Shown here: piece by piece, positions 56,713-64,000 of the stretch
Position numbering within the stretch: position 1 is the stretch's first letter
How the letters are laid out: the number at the start of each line of letters is the position of its first letter
From: Zhongshania aquatica
GTDB lineage: Bacteria > Pseudomonadota > Gammaproteobacteria > Pseudomonadales > Spongiibacteraceae
Reading direction: 5' to 3'
Assembly (NCBI RefSeq): GCF_027257955.1
Contig: NZ_JANZNQ010000016.1
Span: forward strand, 35,193 to 99,192
DNA length: 64,000 bases
Translations under genes and position numbers: made by a program
The notes under the pieces: generated by a model
What the model was told of the DNA's origin: nothing
The model's input: the letters and a program-made list of their open reading frames with translations, nothing else
Database searches by the model: none

Positions 56713-57506
56713 TGAACAATACACTTAACAAAAAGCAAATCTGTGATATTGCAGAGCATCTGGAAAATGCGGAATTACAATTTTCAGATGTAAATAAAAT
56801 TACCGATGATTTCCCAGATATCACATTTGATGATGCATATAATATACAGTGGGAAATACGGCGTCGAAAAATACAACGAGGCAATAAAATCGTTGGTATG
56901 AAAATGGGATTAACCTCCTGGGCGAAAATGGCGCAAATGGGCGTAGATACACCTGTTTATGGATTCCTTGCTGATTATTTTAGTATTCCTGATGGTGGAG
57001 AAGTTGATACTAGTTCATTAATACATCCTAAAATTGAAGCTGAGATAGCCTTTGTTACTAAGCAAGATCTAAAAGGACCCGGGTGCAATATAGCACAAGT
57101 GTTAGCAGCAACGGATTTTGTCATACCAGCTGTTGAGGTTATTGATTCTAGGTATAAAAATTTCAAATTTGATTTACTTAGTGTAGTTGCGGATAACACT
57201 TCATCAGCGAGATTTATTTGCGGTGGAAAAATGGCTAATGTAAACGAAATAGATTTGAAAACAGTAGGTGTTGTTGTAGAGAAAAATGGTGAAGTTGTTG
57301 AGGTTGGAGCCGGGGCGGCAGTGCTTGGTCATCCTGCATCGAGTGTCGCAATGCTTGCAAATATGTTGTCAAGCCGTGGAGAGTATATACCGGCTGGCTC
57401 ATTTATTATGACCGGTGGTATTACCGCCGCAATAAGTGTCAGTCCTGGTGATAACATCTGCGTAAAATACCAAAATTTAGGAAGTATTTCAGCTCGTTTT
57501 ATTTAG
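56712..57506 (+). CDS. dmpH: 4-Oxalocrotonate decarboxylase (DmpH/XylI)
   Basis: A 264-aa decarboxylase of the same fold as DmpE; it converts the tautomerised 4-oxalocrotonate to 2-hydroxypentadienoate with release of CO2. Supporting segments: VGMKMGLTSWAKMAQMGVD, then HPKIEAEIAFVTKQDLKGPG and AVEVIDSRYKNFKFD. GTG start overlapping the dmpG stop. Distinguished from DmpE by operon position and by the KMGLTSWAKMAQMG segment typical of decarboxylases. Confidence 0.93.
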   Translation: MNNTLNKKQICDIAEHLENAELQFSDVNKITDDFPDITFDDAYNIQWEIRRRKIQRGNKIVGMKMGLTSWAKMAQMGVDTPVYGFLADYFSIPDGGEVDTSSLIHPKIEAEIAFVTKQDLKGPGCNIAQVLAATDFVIPAVEVIDSRYKNFKFDLLSVVADNTSSARFICGGKMANVNEIDLKTVGVVVEKNGEVVEVGAGAAVLGHPASSVAMLANMLSSRGEYIPAGSFIMTGGITAAISVSPGDNICVKYQNLGSISARFI

Positions 57507-57515
57507 GAGAATTTT

Positions 57516-57707
57516 ATGCCAATAGCGCAATTATTTATTTTAGAAGGTCGTACAACTACTCAGAAAAATAATCTTATTCGTGAAGTAACTGAGGCTGTGT
57601 CGCGATCTATCGATGCCCCTATTGAAGGAATAAGGGTTATTATTACTGAAATGCCAAAAGACCATTTTGGTATAGCAGGTGAATCAGCGGCGAATATAAA
57701 ACGCTAA
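57516..57707 (+). CDS. dmpI: 4-Oxalocrotonate tautomerase (DmpI/XylH)
   Basis: A 63-aa tautomerase. After removal of the initiator Met, the catalytic Pro1 is exposed (MPIAQLFILEGR), and Arg11, Arg39 and Phe50 are all in place (EGIRVII and HFGIAG). It interconverts 2-hydroxymuconate and 4-oxalocrotonate in the oxidative branch. GGAGA lies just upstream. It completes the classic dmpK-I gene order. Confidence 0.95.
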   Translation: MPIAQLFILEGRTTTQKNNLIREVTEAVSRSIDAPIEGIRVIITEMPKDHFGIAGESAANIKR

Positions 57708-57727
57708 TATTTAGTAATAGGTGATTT

Positions 57728-58396
57728 ATGTATAATCCACCAATTTTTTATCTCAATTGCGATATAAGAACGGCGGAAATGAAGCGCGCTAATTTAAGCT
57801 TTAAAAGAATAACGAAAAATGTTGAATACACAAATATTGTATTTATTACTGTAGGTGACCAAGATTCTAACAATATTTTAGTTTATTCGAATGAAACGGA
57901 TAATAATGAATATATTGAATTATTTTATAAGGATTATAAAAGTATTGTTTATTCAAACAAAAATATTTTCGATGATGATTGGAAATTAATCGAGATAATC
58001 TGCAGTGGATTAGTTAATAAATATACTAGAATAAATATTGGAAAAAGTGTATTTGATTCAGAATTAGATGAATTTTCAGATTTTATAACTAAATGTAGGG
58101 ATAATGGCACTTTAGTTATTTGTTTATACACTTCAGAAATTCATTCAGATGAGGTTTGGGAGTATGGAATAAAAGACCTTTATTTTAGGCGTGTTATTAA
58201 GAAATGGATAGATAATTCTGTGTGGGATAAAGTATTAAATAATTCCAATAAGATAGAGACTAGTAAAACATTGAGTGATGAGCTAAAAGTACTTAATTTC
58301 GCTTTCTATTTAAGTGGACGTGAAATGCCTCAGCGATTATTCGGATTTTCACGGACAGATAGGAAAAAAGGATTAATCGGGTACGGATGGATGTAA
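57728..58396 (+). CDS. Unknown 222-aa protein at the end of the dmp operon
   Basis: A soluble 222-aa protein that I do not recognise. It starts MYNPPIFYLNCDIRTAEMKR 20 bases after dmpI with no other promoter in between, and its stop is followed within 25 bases by an intrinsic terminator, so it is the last gene of the dmp transcript. The sequence is strongly AT-rich, acidic in the middle, and rich in Asn, Ile and Tyr. VFITVGDQDSNNILVYSN suggests alternating beta strands, and the C-terminal REMPQRLFGFSRTDRKKGLI looks conserved-like. No signal peptide, membrane segment or cofactor motif is seen. Canonical dmp operons lack such a gene. Possible roles (stress tolerance, assembly, transport aid) are guesses. 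Confidence 0.75.
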   Translation: MYNPPIFYLNCDIRTAEMKRANLSFKRITKNVEYTNIVFITVGDQDSNNILVYSNETDNNEYIELFYKDYKSIVYSNKNIFDDDWKLIEIICSGLVNKYTRINIGKSVFDSELDEFSDFITKCRDNGTLVICLYTSEIHSDEVWEYGIKDLYFRRVIKKWIDNSVWDKVLNNSNKIETSKTLSDELKVLNFAFYLSGREMPQRLFGFSRTDRKKGLIGYGWM

Positions 58397-58418
58397 CTAT
58401 AATCTGTATGTTTATATA

Positions 58419-58452
58419 AACCAGATATAGAAAATTCTATATCTGGTTTTTC
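58419..58452 (+). terminator. Intrinsic terminator of the dmp operon
   Basis: AACCAGATATAG (58419-58430) pairs perfectly with CTATATCTGGTT (58437-58448) around a six-base loop and runs into TTTTTCT. It lies 22 bases after the stop codon of the 222-aa gene, closing the operon that begins at dmpK. Confidence 0.88.
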
Positions 58453-58587
58453 TATTTCAATCAACGGAATTAAAAAATTCCCCTATTCAAGTATTTAGAT
58501 AAAAAAGTACGGCCCTTTTGCTGTGGGTTGAAGAGCCCCTATCACTGTAGACACTCCGCATGGTAAAAATGAACCATCGGAGGAAGT

Positions 58588-59118
58588 ATGAATCAACAGC
58601 CCAATCAGTCTTGGGTGACTGACATCACGTATATCATAACCTATGAAGGCTGGCTTTATCTTACGGTAGTCATCGATCTTTATTCTCGACAAGTCGTTGG
58701 TTGGTCGATGAACCAGCGAATGACAGTTGATTTAGTATTGGACGCACTATTGATGCCCATATGCCGCCGTAAACCTGTGAGCCAGGTGTTAATCCACTCG
58801 GATCAAGGTTCACAATTTACCAGCGGTGAGTGGCAGTCGTTTCTAAATGCCAACAATCTTAAAGCGAGTATGAGTCGCCGGGGTAATTGTCACGATAATG
58901 CAGTAGCCGAAAGCTTTTTCCAGCTTCTTAAACGAGAACGTATCCGGCGCAAAATATATAAAACAAGAAGGGAAGCCAAAGAAGATATCTTTAACCACAT
59001 CGAAATGTTTTACAACTCGACACGCAAGCATGGTACAAACGGATTGCTGTCACCAAGGCAGTATGAAGACCGTTTCAAATTGAATAACGGAGTGGTCTAA
59101 ATTTTTGGGGGTTATTCA
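58588..59118 (+). mobile_element. Truncated IS3-family transposase (orfB catalytic part) with right terminal end
   Basis: The coding part (58588-59100, 170 aa) is the integrase core of an IS3-family OrfB. The DDE residues are in SWVTDITYI, LIHSDQGSQFTSGEW and NAVAESFFQLLKRERI. About 100 N-terminal residues and all of orfA are missing; an in-frame TGA lies shortly upstream, although GGAGG by chance precedes the ATG. After the stop, CTAAATTTTTGGGGGTTATTCA runs to 59118 and looks like the right inverted end of an IS3 element, which terminates in CA. A matching left end was not found. Without the missing part it cannot transpose alone. It separates the dmp and tmo operons. Confidence 0.8.
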
Positions 59119-59120
59119 GG

Positions 59121-59145
59121 TTAATCCGTAAGTTGAATAGATTAA
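59121..59145 (+). promoter_or_regulatory. Putative activator-binding inverted repeat upstream of the tmo promoter
   Basis: TTAATC (59121-59126) and GATTAA (59140-59145) form an inverted repeat whose centre is about 128 bases before the predicted tmo transcription start. The site begins three bases after the IS3 end. Position is comparable to the repeat at 45554-45583 in front of dmpK; the sequences share only the TTAA ends, so the match is weak. Confidence 0.3.
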
Positions 59146-59234
59146 ATAGTTAAACATCAGAGAATATCATCAAATGGTAATAATAAAAGTTCCGGCTACA
59201 CACCTAACTCATTGATATATATATAGTAATTAGT

Positions 59235-59250
59235 TGGCACGGTTGGTGCT
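59235..59250 (+). promoter_or_regulatory. Sigma-54 (-24/-12) promoter of the tmo operon
   Basis: TGGCACGGTTGGTGCT has GG at 59236-59237 and GC at 59248-59249 with exactly 10 bases between. TGGCACG matches the -24 consensus fully and GTGCT matches TTGCT except one base. Predicted transcription start is near 59261, 34 bases before the tmoA ATG. Confidence 0.85.
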
Positions 59251-59294
59251 TAGTGTAGTTGATGGTATTAAAAGCAGATCCTAAGGAGAAAATA

Positions 59295-60800
59295 ATGGCT
59301 ATTAAACCTAGAGAGCAATGGTACGACATAGCGCGAGATTTGAATTGGACATCTACCTATGTCAGCGAGGACGAGTTATTCCCTGAAAATATGTCTGGTA
59401 GTGATGGAATCCCAAAAGAAGCGTGGGAGGAGTTCGACGAGCCTTATAAAATGAGCTACCCAGAATATGTAAAAGTACAACGAGAAAAAGATTCTGGAGC
59501 CTACTCTGTTAAAGCCGCACTTGAGCGTGCAGAGATTGTTAAAAATTCTGATCCGGGCTGGGTTAGCGTATTAAAGGCTCATTATGGTGCAATTGCAGTT
59601 GGTGAATACACCGCGGTAACTGGAGAGGCTCGTATGGCACGATTCTCAAAGGCACCCGGAAACCGAAATATGGCTGTTTTCGGTATGTTAGATGAAACGC
59701 GACATGCTCAATTACAATTATATTTCCCACACGAATACTGTAAAACAGATCGGCAGTTTGACTGGGCATGGAAGGCTTATCATCAAAATGAATGGGCGGC
59801 GATTGCAGCTAGGTCGTTATTCGATGACATTATCGCCGGTCGTGATGCAATGAGTGTTGCGATAATGCTCACGTTTAGTTTCGAAAGCGGTTTTACTAAT
59901 ATGCAGTTTCTTGGGTTAGCCGCCGACGCTGCTGAGGCTGGTGATTATACATTCTCGAATGTAATTTCCAGTATCCAAACTGATGAATCGCGCCACGCAC
60001 AACAAGGCGCGCCAATTCTAGAAATATTAGTTAAGAATGGTAGAAAAGAGGAAGCTCAGAAAAAAATTGACGTAGCTATCTGGCGTTCTTGGAGATTGTT
60101 TGCAGTGCTAACCGGGCCGATTATGGATTACTACACGCCTGTAGAACATAGAAGCATGTCTTTTAAAGAATTTATGTTGGAATGGATTGTTGGGCAATTC
60201 GAAAGATCTCTGTTGGACCTCGGTTTAGATAAGCCATGGTACTGGGATATTTTTATGGAAGAGTTAGATACCTGTCAACATGGTTATCATTTGGGAGTGT
60301 GGTATTGGCGGCCGACGGTGTGGTGGAATCCAGCCGCTGGTGTGGGTTTAAAAGAGCGTGATTGGCTTGAAGAAAAATATCCCGGCTGGAACGAGCGCTG
60401 GGGGCAATGCTGGGATGTAGTTACAGATAACCTTCTTAATGACAAGGAAAATCTTACTCTTCCAGAAACTCTACCGCTAGTTGATAACATGAATCAGCTA
60501 CCCATTTGTGGTATTCCAGGTGATAAACACTGGGATATGAATGTTTATAGCGTCGAAAAAAATGGACGAATATTCCATTTTTCAAATGAAGTGGATAAAT
60601 GGATATTCGAAAGTTATCCCGAGCAGTATGAGGGTCATAAAAGTATAATCGATCGTTTCCTTGGTGGTGAGATTCAGCCTATGACGCTCGAAGGTGCACT
60701 TAAGTATATGGGATTCGAAGGCGATGCGGAGATTGGGCGTGACGCTCATAATTATGAATGGATAAATCAAGCTTTTAATGAGATTAAAAAAGCTGTTTGA
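59295..60800 (+). CDS. tmoA: Toluene/benzene monooxygenase alpha subunit (TmoA/TbuA1-type)
   Basis: About 501 aa from ATG 59295, preceded by AAGGAG; a frame-internal ATG at 59259 lies upstream of the predicted transcription start and is excluded. The diiron ligands are in GMLDETRHAQLQLYFPHEYC and QTDESRHAQQGAP, with the first Glu in AVGEYTAVTGEARMARFSKA. Large parts (FDDIIAGRDAMSVAIMLTFS; PMTLEGALKYMGFEG) match the toluene monooxygenase alpha subunit. It hydroxylates benzene or toluene to phenol or cresol, which dmp genes would process further. Position preference (para, meta or ortho) cannot be settled from sequence here. Confidence 0.96.
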   Translation: MAIKPREQWYDIARDLNWTSTYVSEDELFPENMSGSDGIPKEAWEEFDEPYKMSYPEYVKVQREKDSGAYSVKAALERAEIVKNSDPGWVSVLKAHYGAIAVGEYTAVTGEARMARFSKAPGNRNMAVFGMLDETRHAQLQLYFPHEYCKTDRQFDWAWKAYHQNEWAAIAARSLFDDIIAGRDAMSVAIMLTFSFESGFTNMQFLGLAADAAEAGDYTFSNVISSIQTDESRHAQQGAPILEILVKNGRKEEAQKKIDVAIWRSWRLFAVLTGPIMDYYTPVEHRSMSFKEFMLEWIVGQFERSLLDLGLDKPWYWDIFMEELDTCQHGYHLGVWYWRPTVWWNPAAGVGLKERDWLEEKYPGWNERWGQCWDVVTDNLLNDKENLTLPETLPLVDNMNQLPICGIPGDKHWDMNVYSVEKNGRIFHFSNEVDKWIFESYPEQYEGHKSIIDRFLGGEIQPMTLEGALKYMGFEGDAEIGRDAHNYEWINQAFNEIKKAV

Positions 60801-60817
60801 ATTCTAGGAGATAAATA

Positions 60818-61069
60818 ATGGCAATGTTCCCTATTCACTCAAATTTTCAAGGCGATTTTGTTGTTCAGTTAGTTCCTGTGGACAGCGAAGATACAATGGA
60901 TCAAGTGGCTGAGAAATGCGCGTACCACTCAGTGGGGCGAAGAGTAAAAAAACGGCCAGGAGTGATGCGTGTCAGGAAGCACAAATCATCAACACTATTT
61001 GATAGAAACCTTAAGATTTCTAGTAGCGGGCTAAAGCCAGCTGAAGTTTTAGACATTATTTACGAATAA
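60818..61069 (+). CDS. tmoB: Toluene monooxygenase gamma subunit (TmoB)
   Basis: An 83-aa subunit with the ubiquitin-like TmoB pattern: MAMFPIHSNFQGDFVVQLVP, DQVAEKCAYHSVGRRVKKRP and GLKPAEVLDIIYE. It packs on the hydroxylase and has no cofactor. It lies 17 bases after tmoA, with AGGAG before the ATG. Confidence 0.93.
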   Translation: MAMFPIHSNFQGDFVVQLVPVDSEDTMDQVAEKCAYHSVGRRVKKRPGVMRVRKHKSSTLFDRNLKISSSGLKPAEVLDIIYE

Positions 61070-61081
61070 TAAGGAAATAAA

Positions 61082-61420
61082 ATGGCGTTTGAGAAAATAT
61101 CTACGCTTGATGAACTGTGGGAAGGTGAGATGGCTACTTTCGATACGTCCGACGGTACTGAGGTGCTGTTGGTCGGAGTCGAGAACAATGAAATTAAAGC
61201 ATTTCAAGCTATGTGTCCACATCAAAAAATTCTTCTTTCAGAGGGTACGTTTGAAGATGGCGTTATCATTTGTAGAGCCCATCTCTGGAGTTTTGAATGT
61301 AAATCCGGAAACGGCATTAATCCTAGAGATTGCCACCTTGCGGAATACCCAACGAAGATAGTCGAAAACGATATATATGTTGATGTAGATGGTGTTACAC
61401 CGTTTATGTCTTCTAAATAA
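61082..61420 (+). CDS. tmoC: Toluene monooxygenase Rieske ferredoxin (TmoC)
   Basis: A 112-aa Rieske protein: [11 protein letters not shown] (CxH) and [13 protein letters not shown] (CxxH) hold the 2Fe-2S cluster. It shuttles electrons from TmoF to the hydroxylase. The N terminus [20 protein letters not shown] matches T4MO ferredoxins. It follows tmoB by 12 bases. Confidence 0.95.
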   Translation: MAFEKISTLDELWEGEMATFDTSDGTEVLLVGVENNEIKAFQAMCPHQKILLSEGTFEDGVIICRAHLWSFECKSGNGINPRDCHLAEYPTKIVENDIYVDVDGVTPFMSSK

Positions 61421-61429
61421 GGGATTGGT

Positions 61430-61753
61430 ATGACTAAAAATACTGAAATTGATAAGTTGCTTAATAACAATAATGTTGGGCCGATAATGAGGGCTGGTGA
61501 TGTAGCAGATGCAGTCGTAGAGGCGGCCATAATAGATAATCCCGGAAAAAATATCGTAGTCGATAATAAAAACGCTTATATACGCATTTCTGCAAATAAT
61601 GAGTTGCGGCTAACGCGAGAGACAATTGAGCTCGAGCTAGGTCGGCCGTTTAAAATGAATGAAATTGAAATTGAGCTAGCGTCATTTGCTGGCCGGATAA
61701 AAATGACAACTGACGAAGTCATTTTTTATTACATAACGAATATGCAAAGTTAG
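61430..61753 (+). CDS. tmoD: Toluene monooxygenase effector/coupling protein (TmoD)
   Basis: A 107-aa effector protein. NNVGPIMRAGDVADAVVEAA, ITIELELGRPF-like residues (TRETIELELGRPFKMNEI) and LASFAGRIKMTTDEVIFYY are characteristic of TmoD, which binds the hydroxylase and increases coupling. It begins 9 bases after tmoC. Confidence 0.94.
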   Translation: MTKNTEIDKLLNNNNVGPIMRAGDVADAVVEAAIIDNPGKNIVVDNKNAYIRISANNELRLTRETIELELGRPFKMNEIEIELASFAGRIKMTTDEVIFYYITNMQS

Positions 61754-61762
61754 GAGGTTGTT

Positions 61763-62752
61763 ATGAGTTTTGTCGAAAATCAAAAGCCTTTAAGAACTTG
61801 GAGCCATTTGGCGAGTGGCCGGAAAAAGCCAAGTGAATATGATGTTGTTTCGCGAAAATTACACTATAGCACTAATAACCCAAATGCTCCGTGGGAGTTA
61901 TCACCAACGTCACCAATGAATGAGTGGTACAAAAAATATAGAAATAATTCGTTGTTGCAGAATGATTGTTGGGATGATTTTACGGACCCCGATGGTCTGG
62001 TTTATCGTACGTACAATTTAATGCAAGACGGGCAGGAAAGTCATGTCATGAGCTTGTTTGACCAGTTTGACGAGCGCGAACACGACTACCAGTTAGACGC
62101 CGATTGGATTAAATTATTATTGGAGATGTATACACCATTAAAATATATATTCCATGGTTTACAAATGTCATCTTCATATTTAGCGCAAATGGCGCCGGCT
62201 AGCACTATTACAAATTGCGCAACGTTTCAAACTGCAGATTTCTTGAGATTAACTACACATACGGCTTATCGAACATATGAATTATCTGAAAAATATCCCG
62301 ATCTCGGATTCGGTAAAAACGAGAGATCGGTTTGGGAAAATGGAGAGGGATTCCAGTCATTCCGCTTGTTAATAGAAAAAGGATTAGTAGCTTATGACTG
62401 GGCTGACTCGTTTGTTTCTTTATGTTTGGTTACGATCCCAGCAGTAATTGAGGGAATTCTAAAACCACTTTCTAGTGCAGCTAAAGATAATAGCGACGTT
62501 TTGCTCCTGTTATTAATCGACTCCCAGATGAAAGATTTGGAGCGACATTTACGTTGGGCTAGAGAACTCGTTAAATTTTCAGTTGTTAACAATTCTGATG
62601 CGAAATCAGTGATCTTGACGAAACTAGAAAACTGGAAGTATATCGGTGAAGAAGCAGTAAGCGATTATGTTGGGGCTATAAAAGGACTATCAATATCGCC
62701 ATCAGATGCAGTCAAGAGTTATAACTTATTAATTAACAGCATTATTGACTAG
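61763..62752 (+). CDS. tmoE: Toluene monooxygenase beta subunit (TmoE)
   Basis: A 329-aa beta subunit of the hydroxylase, similar in fold to TmoA but without iron ligands. KPLRTWSHLASGRKKPSEYD, then NAPWELSPTSPMNEWYKKYR, and LFDQFDEREHDYQLDADWI are typical. AGGAGG is found just before the ATG. With TmoA and TmoB it forms the (alpha-beta-gamma)2 complex. Confidence 0.95.
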   Translation: MSFVENQKPLRTWSHLASGRKKPSEYDVVSRKLHYSTNNPNAPWELSPTSPMNEWYKKYRNNSLLQNDCWDDFTDPDGLVYRTYNLMQDGQESHVMSLFDQFDEREHDYQLDADWIKLLLEMYTPLKYIFHGLQMSSSYLAQMAPASTITNCATFQTADFLRLTTHTAYRTYELSEKYPDLGFGKNERSVWENGEGFQSFRLLIEKGLVAYDWADSFVSLCLVTIPAVIEGILKPLSSAAKDNSDVLLLLLIDSQMKDLERHLRWARELVKFSVVNNSDAKSVILTKLENWKYIGEEAVSDYVGAIKGLSISPSDAVKSYNLLINSIID

Positions 62753-62772
62753 CAATATTAAGAGATTGGAAT

Positions 62773-63762
62773 ATGTCCAGTATTAATATAAATAATAAAA
62801 TAATTATACCTTGTGAATCCGGAGATTCAATTCTCCGGTCATCGCTCCGTAATTCTATCGGAATTGCATATGAATGTAATTCTGGTGGATGCGGAGCTTG
62901 TAAAGTTGATCTAATTTCTGGCGAAGTACAAAATAAATACCCTGATGCATCATCTTTGACTAAACGAGATGTTAGAAAAAATAGGATATTAGCTTGCCAG
63001 AATGTACCGGTTGGTTCTATTGAGATTAACGCCGAGATTTCTGGTGGCAGTGAATCATATATATTGCCGGTGAAATACAATGCAAAATTAATTTCAAAAG
63101 AAATTATAAGTTCTGATGTTGTTGAGTTTAGCTTTGCAATTAAGAGTGACGTTAAATACAGGCCGGGACAGTATTTTATGCTTTCTATTTGCGGTCTTGC
63201 TGAGCGTGCTTATTCCGTATCATCTCCCGATAGTGAAGATGGGGTTATAAAATTTATAATTAAAAAAATGGACATGGGGAAAGTAAGCTCATATTTATTT
63301 GATGAAATTAACTCTGGTGACGTGATTGGTTTAGATGGACCATACGGCCATGCTTATTTGATAGAAAATAATTGTGACGTGGTTTGTATTGCGGGTGGGG
63401 CTGGTTTATCTCCTATAGCTTCAATAATCCGAAGTCTTAAGAAAAATGGAAGCACAAATAAGTTGCATTTTTTCTACGGAATTAATTTTATTGAAGATCT
63501 TAATATTGAATATATATTGCGATTAATAGGTGATATGTCGGGTTCAGAATACAACTTTATACCTGCTATAACTAACGATAATGAAAATTGGAGTGGCGAA
63601 ATAGGGTTTATACACCAGGTTGTCGAAAGGTGTTTGCCTGACTTTTTAAATAAAGAATTTTATTTTTGTGGTCCTCCGGTTATGACGTCTGCAGTACAAA
63701 AGATGCTAATGATTGAGAAATCTGTTCCTTTTGAGCGAATGCATTTTGATAGATTTTTCTAG
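62773..63762 (+). CDS. tmoF: Toluene monooxygenase NADH-ferredoxin reductase (TmoF)
   Basis: A 329-aa reductase of FNR type: N-terminal 2Fe-2S domain with CNSGGCGACKVDLISG and a later Cys in RILACQNVPVG, FAD-binding RAYSV-like motif (AERAYSVSSPD), and NAD-binding segments CIAGGAGLSPIASII and FYFCGPPVMTSAVQKML. It reduces the Rieske ferredoxin TmoC. It is the last gene of the tmo set visible here; the following AT-rich 130 bases contain a short imperfect stem (around 63789-63812) but no confident terminator. Confidence 0.95.
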   Translation: MSSININNKIIIPCESGDSILRSSLRNSIGIAYECNSGGCGACKVDLISGEVQNKYPDASSLTKRDVRKNRILACQNVPVGSIEINAEISGGSESYILPVKYNAKLISKEIISSDVVEFSFAIKSDVKYRPGQYFMLSICGLAERAYSVSSPDSEDGVIKFIIKKMDMGKVSSYLFDEINSGDVIGLDGPYGHAYLIENNCDVVCIAGGAGLSPIASIIRSLKKNGSTNKLHFFYGINFIEDLNIEYILRLIGDMSGSEYNFIPAITNDNENWSGEIGFIHQVVERCLPDFLNKEFYFCGPPVMTSAVQKMLMIEKSVPFERMHFDRFF

Positions 63763-63896
63763 TTAATATTATAAATTAATTTTTTACCAGGTTTTAATTT
63801 TAACCTTTATCACAAAGGTCGGATGAGTTCGCCTAGAGGAAAGCATATTATGAAAATATGGGGTAAAACGATGGTAAGCGCTCAACAAACCCCACC

Positions 63897-64000
63897 CTAT
63901 TTATTCTTTGCAATCTCGACTAAGGCATCTATAGTTTTCATAAGCTCAGGATGAGCCCATAGCATGGAAGGCATTCTCAGGATGAGGACTTGCAAGGGAT
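63897..64000 (-). CDS. C-terminal end of an unidentified minus-strand gene (partial)
   Basis: The last 104 bases hold an open minus-strand frame that ends at TAG (63897-63899). The readable C terminus runs ILRMPSMLWAHPELMKTI to EIAKNK. The regular hydrophobic/charged pattern looks like a real protein end in an alpha-helix. I do not recognise the family and the rest is beyond the window. It is convergent with the tmo operon. Confidence 0.4.
   Translation of the reverse strand, partial: PLQVLILRMPSMLWAHPELMKTIDALVEIAKNK

Overview
The window reads as chromosomal DNA of a marine-type gammaproteobacterium, probably near the Spongiibacteraceae/Zhongshania group. That placement is an inference from three TonB-dependent receptors of the VTAxKR-plug type, acyl-CoA and steroid-like catabolic genes, moderate base composition and gammaproteobacterial-style aromatic operons. 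No rRNA gene, complete tRNA gene or CRISPR array is visible.

Left part (1-34.3 kb). A minus-strand group (two SDR-type enzymes, folE, an acetoacetate decarboxylase-like protein) is followed by a LysR regulator and a ferredoxin. A plus-strand ring-degradation cluster comes next: amidohydrolase, KshA-like Rieske oxygenase, HsaA-like flavin monooxygenase, HsaD-like meta-cleavage hydrolase, HsaC-like extradiol dioxygenase and an SDR. A periplasmic sulfatase, an acyltransferase, a bile-acid:Na+ symporter-family transporter, two acyl-CoA dehydrogenases, an enoyl-CoA hydratase, an acyl-CoA ligase, a LuxR-type regulator, three intact TonB receptors and a PQQ-type quinoprotein follow. Together they suggest uptake and breakdown of a hydrophobic, possibly sulfated, polycyclic or steroid/terpenoid compound. 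Three decayed genes (an SDR tail and two TonB receptors) and an IS3 orfA remnant mark rearrangements.

Middle (34.3-42.4 kb). This is an integration zone: TGGTCAC direct repeats with an 11-bp period, then the 5' half of a tRNA-Arg(CCG) gene cut just after the anticodon loop, then three consecutive plus-strand genes. These are a small putative DNA-binding protein, a 789-aa integrase-like protein and a 1030-aa tyrosine recombinase. I read this as one end of a genomic island whose other end lies outside the window.

Right part (42.4-64 kb, visibly more AT-rich). It holds a near-complete benzene/toluene/phenol pathway. A DmpR/XylR-type sigma-54 activator is divergent from a full dmpKLMNOPQBCDEFGHI operon (phenol hydroxylase plus catechol meta-cleavage), in the same order as the classical dmp operon, ending with an unknown 222-aa gene and a strong terminator. 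After a truncated IS3 transposase lies a tmoABCDEF-type toluene/benzene monooxygenase operon. Both operons have a well-formed -24/-12 sigma-54 promoter just upstream, so one activator could control both: Tmo would turn benzene/toluene into phenol/cresol, Dmp phenol hydroxylase would make catechols, and the meta pathway would yield pyruvate and acetyl-CoA. The most notable points are the tRNA-anchored recombinase trio, the paired sigma-54 promoters (one of which corrects the dmpK start), the HsaACD-like cluster with sulfatase and symporter, and the unknown gene closing the dmp operon.
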